From assembly GCA_900754385.1 (NCBI GenBank), contig CAAECP010000216.1, positions 1-5,617 of the forward strand: DNA of 5,617 bases, written 5' to 3'. The notes under the pieces were generated by a model, which saw only the letters and a list, made by a program, of their open reading frames with translations, did no database searches and was not told the DNA's origin. Within the stretch, counting starts at the first letter, position 1. Every line of letters starts with the position of its first letter. Positions 1-5,617 of this stretch are shown piece by piece. The stretch comes from an uncultured Collinsella sp. GTDB taxonomy: Bacteria; Actinomycetota; Coriobacteriia; Coriobacteriales; Coriobacteriaceae. Both the position numbers and the translations under genes were made by a program.

Positions 1-1
1 G

Positions 2-667
2 CGTTCGGGGGGGGGGGGGCTCACCCGCGAGCAATTCCTCCCGCATGAGATGCGCATCGTCGCTGCCCTTCGTATGCAGGGCGCAAGCGACGAGCAGGTC
101 ATTGTACGCGTAAAGAGCGAGAACCTCTTTCAATATCCCACGGAGCGCATGGTCGCCAACCGCGCAACCGTGTGCCTTCGCCGCCTTGACGTCATGGTGC
201 CCACGGACGCCGTATGCGCCGCGCGCGGCATCGACCCCAAAACCGCCGTCGAGGCTGCGTCATCCCTAACCAGGCTCATGGCATCCGGCGCTCCCACGCA
301 GGCGGACCAGGCCATCTTCTACAGCATGATCTGCCGCTACGATATCGTGCGCGAGCTCGTGCTCGTCGAGGTAGGGGAGCGCCTACAAAACTTCGATTAT
401 GCCTTTACGGCGGTTGACCTCAACGCCTTTATGACACGCTTTGCCACGGAGTATCCGGACGCGGCCCGCTGGACTGAGGCCACGGTCAAGCGCATTAAGG
501 GCTCGCTCCGCCAGACGCTCCGCCATGCCGGCCTTATCGGCGAGGGCCAGGGCCCGGAGTCCGAGCGCCTGTCACCACTCTTCCTTGATTCCGATGTCGA
601 GCGAGCCTTGGTTCAGCTGGGCGAGCAGTCGCTTATCGCGGCCCTTACCGGCAGGGCGGTGATGTAG
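2..667 (+). CDS. brxA: BREX type 1 protein BrxA (DUF1819 family), 5' end outside window
   Basis: BrxA is a small DNA-binding protein of type 1 BREX phage defence. The frame is open from base 2 to the TAG at 665-667 (221 residues visible). Family resemblance is recalled, not searched: the N-terminal LTREQFLPHEMRIVA segment (codons 20-64), the ENLFQYPTERM motif starting at 119, and the following CLRRLD stretch look like BrxA. The ATG at 50 is in frame but has no Shine-Dalgarno, and starting there would discard the family-like LTREQFLPHE residues. I therefore think the true start lies a few codons before base 1; no start codon in any frame is visible in bases 1-6. The visible length already fits a roughly 200-residue family. 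The frame passes through 13 Gs at 7-19, read as four glycines, so expression may be phase variable. brxB follows after one base, implying translational coupling. Which tract length is the ON state cannot be decided without the start codon. Confidence 0.85.
   Translation, partial: RSGGGGLTREQFLPHEMRIVAALRMQGASDEQVIVRVKSENLFQYPTERMVANRATVCLRRLDVMVPTDAVCAARGIDPKTAVEAASSLTRLMASGAPTQADQAIFYSMICRYDIVRELVLVEVGERLQNFDYAFTAVDLNAFMTRFATEYPDAARWTEATVKRIKGSLRQTLRHAGLIGEGQGPESERLSPLFLDSDVERALVQLGEQSLIAALTGRAVM
7..19 (+). repeat. 13-base poly-G tract in the brxA 5' coding region
   Basis: Thirteen consecutive Gs are flanked by GCGTTC and CTCACC. In the frame that continues into brxA they encode Gly-Gly-Gly-Gly. 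It is the only long homopolymer I see in the window. With one G more, the same upstream frame would stop at TGA 46-48; with one G fewer, at TAA 111-113. Tracts of this length are typical slipped-strand mispairing sites. Caution: it lies at the window edge, and poly-G runs are prone to sequencing error. Confidence 0.8.
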
Positions 668-668
668 C

Positions 669-1361
669 GTGGCTCCCGTCAAAAGCGCCGTCGACCCTGT
701 TATCACCCCGGCGACCGATCTCACCACCAATATCGGCATCCATTCCCGCAAGAGCGTCGTGGCGGCGCATGTCTGCTCCGAGCGCGCCTGTCAGGAATTT
801 GAGCGCCGTGCGCCGCTTCTGCGCGAGTGCCTGTGCAGCGAGGACTTTTTGGCCAACAAGGGCATAGGCAATGAGATCGGCTTCCACACCTTTTGCTATG
901 ACCCCGCGCTGGAGTTTGAGGCGCGTGCATTATTTGACACCCTTTCGCGCGATGCCGAGGCCGACAAGCTTCCGTGCACGCTCAAGGTCGTGAACCTTTA
1001 CGACGCCGTGCTGGCAATTCTCGAAAAGCGCCGTGTCCTCAAGGCTATCCCGCACCAAGAGGAGCGCCGCGGTACCCAGCGCGTGCTCGAGGACGTGGCC
1101 AAGTTCGCCTCGCCCGAGAAAGTCGCCGCGTACATCCTTGAGCAGACCGAGCCGCACGCGCCTGGAGACGTCGTTCTCCTCACCGGCGCGGGCGAGGTTT
1201 TCCCGTTCTTTCGCATACACACGCTTCTCCACTGCATGCTTGCGGATTTTGATGAGGTGCCTGTGGTCGCCGCCTATCCGGGCAGTTTCAACGGCTCTTC
1301 TTTCCAGCTCTTTAACCGTCTGCCGGCCGACAACTACTACCGCGCCATCGATATCTCGTAA
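669..1361 (+). CDS. brxB: BREX type 1 protein BrxB (DUF1788 family)
   Basis: BrxB is a core cytoplasmic component of type 1 BREX, needed in studied systems for PglX-dependent methylation and for defence; its biochemical role is poorly defined. The 230-residue product has family-like segments: FLANKGIGNEIGFHTFCYDP (about residues 60-79), the VVNLYDAVLAILEKR helix, VVLLTGAGEVFPFFRIHTLL (about 167-186), the YPGSFNGSSFQLFNRL strand and loop, and a terminal DNYYRA motif. The start is GTG at 669, one base after the brxA stop, with an AGGGCGG-like purine run just upstream. Another in-frame GTG at 759 would give 200 residues, nearer the usual family length as I recall it. However, the intervening 30 codons keep the strong C-ending third-position bias of real coding sequence, so I prefer 669. 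Immediate adjacency to brxA suggests translational coupling. Function is assigned from family resemblance and gene order; the exact start is less certain. Confidence 0.92.
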   Translation: MAPVKSAVDPVITPATDLTTNIGIHSRKSVVAAHVCSERACQEFERRAPLLRECLCSEDFLANKGIGNEIGFHTFCYDPALEFEARALFDTLSRDAEADKLPCTLKVVNLYDAVLAILEKRRVLKAIPHQEERRGTQRVLEDVAKFASPEKVAAYILEQTEPHAPGDVVLLTGAGEVFPFFRIHTLLHCMLADFDEVPVVAAYPGSFNGSSFQLFNRLPADNYYRAIDIS

Positions 1362-1427
1362 GCACGGCTCCCCGCAGGCATGTCCCTGCCGCCGGTAACA
1401 ACCCTATGCCATAACGTTCCCAAACCC

Positions 1428-1434
1428 AAAGGAG
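1428..1434 (+). promoter_or_regulatory. Shine-Dalgarno of brxC
   Basis: AAAGGAG ends five bases before the ATG at 1440. It is the strongest ribosome-binding site in the window. It decides the brxC start in favour of 1440 over the in-frame ATG at 1380, which has no such motif and would add 20 residues unlike the family N-terminus. The rest of the 78-base brxB-brxC spacer (1362-1439) shows no clear promoter or terminator. Confidence 0.85.
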
Positions 1435-1439
1435 CACCC

Positions 1440-4400
1440 ATGGACAACACAATCATTCGCGACCTCTTTGCAAAAGACATTAACCGCTCCATCAACGGCG
1501 TGGTCAAGGTCCAGGATTCAAAAGATGGGTCCATCCGCCAGGAGCTTGACGAGTACGTGGTGACGCGCGAGTTGCAGAGGCATTTTGCCACGTTCTTCAA
1601 GGCCTACGGCGATGCCATCGATGTGCGCACCGACAAGATCGGCGTGTGGATCAGTGGTTTCTTCGGTTCCGGTAAATCGCACTTCCTCAAGATGCTGAGC
1701 TACCTGCTCGAGAATCGCCAGATCGGCGGTAAGAGCGCCATCCGCTACTTTGACGGCAAGATCGTCGACCCCATGGTCGCGGCTGCCATGGAGCGCGCCT
1801 GCTCGGTGCCCACGCAGACCATCCTCTTTAACATCGATAGCAAGGCGGGCCAGTGGAAGCAGGGCGATACGGCTCCCACGGCGCTGCTTCGCGGCTTTGA
1901 GCGCATGTTCTACGAGGCCCGCGGCTTCTACGGCGAGGACCTCAAGCTTGCAAAGCTCGAGGACTACATCGATTCCCTGGGCAAGACCCAGGTGTTCCGC
2001 GAGGCCTTTGAGCGCGTGAACGGCGAGTCCTGGCTCCAGACCCGCGACACCTACAGCTACTTTGAGGACGACGTGGTCGAGGTGCTGCAGAGCGTGCTCG
2101 GCATGAGCGAAAAGGCCGCATGGAACTGGCTCGAGGGTTCTGAGGACGAGGTTTTGGCCCCCGATGTCTTTGCCAAAAAGGTCAAGGACTACGTAGACGC
2201 TCAGGCAGCGGCCCACGGCGGCAACTTCCGTTTGCTCTTTATGGTCGACGAGGTGGGTCAGTTTATTACAAACGACAAGGACCCAAGCCTTATGCTGAGC
2301 CTTCAGACCATCGTCGAGGAGCTGGGTGCCGCCTGCGGTGGCCGCGTGTGGGTGATGGTTACGAGCCAGGAGGCCATCGACAACCTGAGCCTGCCCGTGG
2401 GCAACGACTTTTCAAAGATCCAGGGCCGCTTCAATACCCGCCTTTCGCTCTCCAGCTCCAGCGTGGACGAGGTCATCCAGCGCCGTGTGCTCGAGAAGAC
2501 CGCGCCGGCGGCCGATATGCTTGCACAGGTCTACGAGCAAGACGCCGCCGTGCTTAAAAACAACTTTACCTTTGAGGGTGGCTCGCGCTCCGACCTTGCC
2601 GGCTACGCCAACTCCAAGGATTTTGTGGCCAGCTACCCGTTTGTGGGCTACCAGTTTAAGCTCCTGCCCGACGTGATGACCGAGGTGCGCAAGCACGGTG
2701 TCAAGGCCAAGCACATGTCAACGGGCGAGCGCTCCATGCTGAGCGCGTTCCAGGAGAGCGCTCAGGCCATCCAGTATGACCAGACCGGTGCACTCGTGCC
2801 GTTCTGGTGCTTCTTCGACACTATCTCCAAAGACCTTGAGCACGGCATCAACCAGGTGGTCGACCGCGCGGTCCGTGCGGCCGAGGACGCAAAGGGCCTT
2901 GAACCCTACGACGTTCAGGTGCTCAAGCTCCTGTACCTGATTCGTTACATCGGCTACGTTAAGGCCACGGTCGAGAACATCTCCATCTTCATGATCGACG
3001 GCCTCGACGTGGACATGCGCGCCCTCAAGGACCGCGTCAAGGAGTCCCTTGCCCGCCTGGAGCGCGAGAACTACGTGGCACGCCAGGGCGATGCCTATAG
3101 CTTCCTCACCGACGAGGAGCAGGAGATAGCGCAGGAGATCGCACGCACTCCGGTCGATAACGCGCAGGTGATCGAGTCTATCAAAAAGCGCCTGTTCGAC
3201 AGCATCTACACCGCGCGTAAACTCAACCGCGGGGCCAACGACTTTCCGTTTGACCGCTATGTGGACGGCTCAATCCACGGTGCCAGCATGGGCGGCATGG
3301 AGCTTTGCGTGGTGACTATGGCGAGCGATCTGGGCCGTGCGGACGATACCGAGCTGGCCTTGGCTTCTTCGGGCAAAGCCATCGTGGCTTTGAGCGACGA
3401 GGCGGATTATTGGGAGACGCTCGTCAACGCCGCCAAGATCCGCAAGTACGCCAAGACGCGAAATCTCCAGGAGCTTCAGCCGAGTACGCGCCAGATCGTC
3501 GAGTCCAAGATGCGCGAGGCAGCCTATAACGAGAAAGAGGCCGATGTCCTTTTGAGCGAGGCCGTACTCCATGCACGTTGCGCGGTCAACGGCCGCATAA
3601 TTGAGGTCCGCGCGGCCAAACCCGCTCAGGTCTTTGAGCAAGTGCTGGCGCAGCTGTGCGATGTGGTCTTTGAAAAGGCCGACTATATCGGCGCGCCGGT
3701 CACGAGCGATTCCGATATCCGCTCCACTCTGGCGGGCAACGTTCAAGTGGGGCTCGCTGGCATGGACACGGGCAACACGCGTGCGCTCAAGGAGGTCGAG
3801 GACTCCCTCAAAGTTCAGCACCAGCGCCACCTGGATACCGCTATGGGCGATATCCAGCGCAGGTACCAGCAAAAGCCCTATGGCTGGCGCGAGGTTGACA
3901 TCGCAAATGTGGTGGCGCAGCTTGTAGTGGAGCAGCGCGCGCAGGTGCTGTTTGGCGGTCAGACGGTTCAAGCTAACGACAGCCGCATGGTGTCGCTCCT
4001 GCGTAAGGATGCCGATAAGGCCCAGGTGCGTTTGCGCGTGCGCATGAGCGACCGGTTGCTGCGCGCCACGGGCGAGCTTATGCGTGGCCTGTTTGATCTC
4101 AAGACCGTGCCCTCCAACGAGGATAAGCTCGTGGCCGAGCTCAAGGAGCGCCTTGAGGGCTTGCGTGAGGTGTGCGTCGCCATGGCACGCGACTACTACA
4201 CGGGTATCAAGCCGGCCTACCCGTATCCCGGTGAGGACGAGTGCGAGAAGATGCGCTCGGAAGTGGTCGACGTTCTTAAGGACCAGAGCGATTCCGAGGC
4301 GTTCTTGACCACGTTCACCAAGCACGAGGACCGCCTGCTCGATGCCAAGGAAGACTTTGACAAGGTGGTTGAGTTCTTCGAGTCCAACCAACGAACAGCG

Positions 4401-5102
4401 TTTGACCACGCCAAGGATTTCTTGAGCCGCACCGAGGGCATCGAGTATGCCTCCGATGACATTCCCAACGCGGTGGAGAACGTGGCAAAGGTACGCGAGA
4501 TCCTCAAAGACCCAAAGCCCTACGGCCGCATTAAAGACCTTCAGCCGTTGATGGCACCCGTCGAGGAAGACATCAAAAATCACCTGGGCATTCGCCGCAA
4601 CGAGTTTTTGTGTCGTATCGAAAACGACCTGCAGGATTTGCGGAAGCAGGCCGAGAGCCAAGAAGGTTTTGTCAAGCAGGCCAAGGATGCCATCGCGGAC
4701 GCCAACACCCGGTATGAGTCGTTCAAGAACCGCGCCCATGGCGTCCAGAGCCTCAACGAGCTTAACGCCCTCGCGGCAAACTGGGAAAACTGGATCGTTG
4801 CTGCAACCAACAAGATATACGACGCCGTGGATGAGGCCCGCATGCGAATGGACAACGAGCGCCGCACCACCGAGGTCACGAGTACGGGTGAGGTGGTCAA
4901 GAAGATCTCCAACAAGGGCGCCGCATCGTCTGCGCCCGTGCCCGCGTCTAAGCCCCAGCGCAAGATCAAGACCGTGCGCCGCGCCGATTTGGCCAAGCCG
5001 AGTCGCCTCTTGTCCGCAGAGGACGTGGAGCGCTACGTGGACGACCTGCGCTCTCGCCTTATGCAGGAGCTCGCTGCAAACGACGAGATTCGTATCAACT
5101 AA
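1440..5102 (+). CDS. brxC: BREX type 1 P-loop ATPase BrxC
   Basis: BrxC is the large ATPase of type 1 BREX, related to PglY of the Pgl system, and is needed in studied systems for both host methylation and phage exclusion. The 1220-residue product opens with the family-like IIRDLFAKDINRSINGVVKV. An AAA+/P-loop domain follows: Walker A GFFGSGKS at residues 73-80 (Lys79), Walker B LLFMVDE at 265-271 (Asp270, Glu271), a sensor-like VTSQE at 307-311, and KIQGRF with Arg330 as a possible arginine finger (inference). A winged-helix-like region spans about 491-563 and ends in TDEEQEI. Residues from about 880 to 1150 are highly charged and probably helical or coiled coil. A Ser/Ala/Pro-rich linker near 1161-1170 precedes a basic segment and a conserved-looking tail. 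Length matches the usual roughly 1200 residues; all key ATPase residues are present and I see no frameshift. The start follows the Shine-Dalgarno at 1428-1434. It lies 78 bases after brxB and 66 before pglX. Confidence 0.96.
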   Translation: MDNTIIRDLFAKDINRSINGVVKVQDSKDGSIRQELDEYVVTRELQRHFATFFKAYGDAIDVRTDKIGVWISGFFGSGKSHFLKMLSYLLENRQIGGKSAIRYFDGKIVDPMVAAAMERACSVPTQTILFNIDSKAGQWKQGDTAPTALLRGFERMFYEARGFYGEDLKLAKLEDYIDSLGKTQVFREAFERVNGESWLQTRDTYSYFEDDVVEVLQSVLGMSEKAAWNWLEGSEDEVLAPDVFAKKVKDYVDAQAAAHGGNFRLLFMVDEVGQFITNDKDPSLMLSLQTIVEELGAACGGRVWVMVTSQEAIDNLSLPVGNDFSKIQGRFNTRLSLSSSSVDEVIQRRVLEKTAPAADMLAQVYEQDAAVLKNNFTFEGGSRSDLAGYANSKDFVASYPFVGYQFKLLPDVMTEVRKHGVKAKHMSTGERSMLSAFQESAQAIQYDQTGALVPFWCFFDTISKDLEHGINQVVDRAVRAAEDAKGLEPYDVQVLKLLYLIRYIGYVKATVENISIFMIDGLDVDMRALKDRVKESLARLERENYVARQGDAYSFLTDEEQEIAQEIARTPVDNAQVIESIKKRLFDSIYTARKLNRGANDFPFDRYVDGSIHGASMGGMELCVVTMASDLGRADDTELALASSGKAIVALSDEADYWETLVNAAKIRKYAKTRNLQELQPSTRQIVESKMREAAYNEKEADVLLSEAVLHARCAVNGRIIEVRAAKPAQVFEQVLAQLCDVVFEKADYIGAPVTSDSDIRSTLAGNVQVGLAGMDTGNTRALKEVEDSLKVQHQRHLDTAMGDIQRRYQQKPYGWREVDIANVVAQLVVEQRAQVLFGGQTVQANDSRMVSLLRKDADKAQVRLRVRMSDRLLRATGELMRGLFDLKTVPSNEDKLVAELKERLEGLREVCVAMARDYYTGIKPAYPYPGEDECEKMRSEVVDVLKDQSDSEAFLTTFTKHEDRLLDAKEDFDKVVEFFESNQRTAFDHAKDFLSRTEGIEYASDDIPNAVENVAKVREILKDPKPYGRIKDLQPLMAPVEEDIKNHLGIRRNEFLCRIENDLQDLRKQAESQEGFVKQAKDAIADANTRYESFKNRAHGVQSLNELNALAANWENWIVAATNKIYDAVDEARMRMDNERRTTEVTSTGEVVKKISNKGAASSAPVPASKPQRKIKTVRRADLAKPSRLLSAEDVERYVDDLRSRLMQELAANDEIRIN

Positions 5103-5111
5103 CTCGCGGAG

Positions 5112-5139
5112 CCACCGGTGCCAAAGCGAGCACCGGTGG
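5112..5139 (+). terminator. GC-rich hairpin between brxC and pglX, possible attenuator
   Basis: CCACCGGTGC (5112-5121) and GCACCGGTGG (5130-5139) are perfect inverted repeats forming a 10-bp stem with an 8-base loop. The base can extend by G-U and A-U pairs, and TTTAT follows at 5140-5144. It begins nine bases after the brxC stop. The form is that of an intrinsic terminator with a short, weak U tract. Because pglX continues the operon, partial termination or an mRNA-stability role seems more likely than full termination. Function is inference. Confidence 0.6.
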
Positions 5140-5151
5140 TTTATAGCGTTT

Positions 5152-5158
5152 AGAAAGG
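5152..5158 (+). promoter_or_regulatory. Shine-Dalgarno of pglX
   Basis: AGAAAGG ends ten bases before the ATG at 5169. It is a moderate match to the anti-Shine-Dalgarno with slightly long spacing. It supports 5169 as the pglX start and lies 12 bases beyond the intergenic hairpin. Confidence 0.6.
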
Positions 5159-5168
5159 CTCATCAACC

Positions 5169-5617
5169 ATGAACGATTCTGCTCTTAAGAGCTTCTGCAC
5201 CTGGGCCCGTACAGAGCTCATCAAAGGCGTGGAGGCACAGATGGTGCGCTACGGCATCACCGAACCTGCACCTTCGCCCGTTGGGTCCGAGACCGTCAAC
5301 GGCCTGCCCCTAAGTCCTGCTGAGGTTGAGCAGCGTGACGAGCTGCTGCGCATACAGACAGAGGTGAGTCACGAGGCGCTGCGCGACCGAGCGGCCTACA
5401 CCTGGTTCAACCGCATCGTGGCCATTCGCTTTATGGATGCACGCGGATGGCTTCCCAGCCGTATGCGCATGCTGAGTCGTGCGGACGGCAGCCATGGCAG
5501 CGAGGCCGTGGAGAACGCACTGGACGTGGAGATAGCGACGGCCGATACCGATCGCATAGCCGAGCTCAAGATGGCGGGCTTGGATGAACCGCTGTGGCGC
5601 TACCTGTTTATGGCTCA
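5169..5617 (+). CDS. pglX: BREX type 1 adenine-specific DNA methyltransferase PglX, N-terminal fragment cut by window end
   Basis: PglX is the SAM-dependent adenine-N6 methyltransferase that marks host DNA at a short non-palindromic motif and is essential for BREX exclusion in studied systems. The frame is open from ATG 5169 to the window end (149 codons plus two bases), so only about an eighth of the usual roughly 1200 residues is visible. The catalytic motifs lie beyond the window. Identification rests on the N-terminus: ALKSFCTWARTELIKGV near residues 5-21, and AYTWFNRIVAIRFMDARGWL at residues 76-95, followed by PSRMRMLS, a signature of type 1 PglX. A Pro-rich stretch at about residues 33-50 probably forms a loop. 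The start is supported by the Shine-Dalgarno at 5152-5158. Position directly after brxC matches the canonical operon order. No stop or frameshift is seen in the visible part; the recognition sequence cannot be predicted from it. Confidence 0.94.
   Translation, partial: MNDSALKSFCTWARTELIKGVEAQMVRYGITEPAPSPVGSETVNGLPLSPAEVEQRDELLRIQTEVSHEALRDRAAYTWFNRIVAIRFMDARGWLPSRMRMLSRADGSHGSEAVENALDVEIATADTDRIAELKMAGLDEPLWRYLFMA

Noticed and set aside
50..52. ATG 50 as the normal start of brxA
   Set aside because: No Shine-Dalgarno precedes it, and the upstream in-frame codons encode family-like LTREQFLPHE residues. It may only serve as a restart site.
1374..1389. Small inverted repeat GCAGG/CCTGC in the brxB-brxC spacer
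   Set aside because: It has only a 5-bp stem and no following T tract, so it is too weak to call a terminator or regulatory structure.
1380..1439. In-frame upstream ATG that would extend BrxC by 20 residues
   Set aside because: It has no Shine-Dalgarno, whereas ATG 1440 has AAAGGAG at ideal spacing. The family-like N-terminus begins just after 1440.
1518..2216. 232-codon open frame on the minus strand inside brxC
   Set aside because: It is antisense to the BrxC ATPase domain and explained by codon bias. No family-like motif or ribosome-binding site supports it.
3270..4739. 489-codon open frame on the minus strand inside brxC
   Set aside because: It is fully antisense to the well-supported brxC coding sequence. 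Long antisense frames are expected in GC-rich genes with biased third positions, and its Leu/Ala/His-rich translation resembles no family I know.
5139..5148. TTTATA-like sequence as a -10 element for pglX
   Set aside because: There is no acceptable -35 element at the right distance, and the T residues are better explained as the tail of the hairpin.

Overview
This window is most of the 5' half of a type 1 BREX (Bacteriophage Exclusion) phage-defence operon. All genes lie on the + strand in the canonical type 1 order: brxA (5' end outside the window), brxB, brxC, then the first 149 codons of the methyltransferase gene pglX, which runs off the 3' edge. The remaining type 1 core genes, pglZ and brxL, would be expected downstream. 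The DNA is GC-rich (roughly 60% by eye), codons mostly end in C or G, and coding density is very high. The proteins look like those of a gut-type high-GC Gram-positive. My best guess is an actinobacterium of the Coriobacteriia, such as Collinsella, but this rests on style alone and is tentative.

Layout: 2-667 is brxA, read through a run of 13 Gs at its extreme N-terminus. brxB (669-1361, GTG start) begins one base after the brxA stop codon. A 78-base spacer carrying a strong Shine-Dalgarno leads to brxC (1440-5102), a 1220-residue P-loop ATPase with clear Walker A and B motifs. A 66-base spacer follows. It holds a perfect 10-bp GC-rich hairpin followed by TTTAT, then a Shine-Dalgarno and the pglX start at 5169. 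No RNA genes, insertion sequences, CRISPR arrays or attachment sites were seen, and no promoter could be supported inside the window, so transcription presumably starts upstream of base 1.

From established knowledge of BREX, PglX methylates an adenine in a short asymmetric motif and so marks host DNA. BrxB, BrxC and PglZ work with it, BrxA is a small DNA-binding protein, and BrxL is an effector-type ATPase. Together they block phage DNA replication without degrading host DNA.

The most interesting signal is the 13-G tract at 7-19 in the brxA N-terminus. A one-base change in tract length, in either direction, would send brxA into a frame that stops quickly (TGA at 46-48 or TAA at 111-113). This looks like a slipped-strand phase-variation switch on the first gene of the operon. 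The Pgl system of Streptomyces coelicolor has a comparable G-tract switch, but there the tract lies in pglX. The tract sits at the window edge, so a sequencing or assembly artefact must be excluded.
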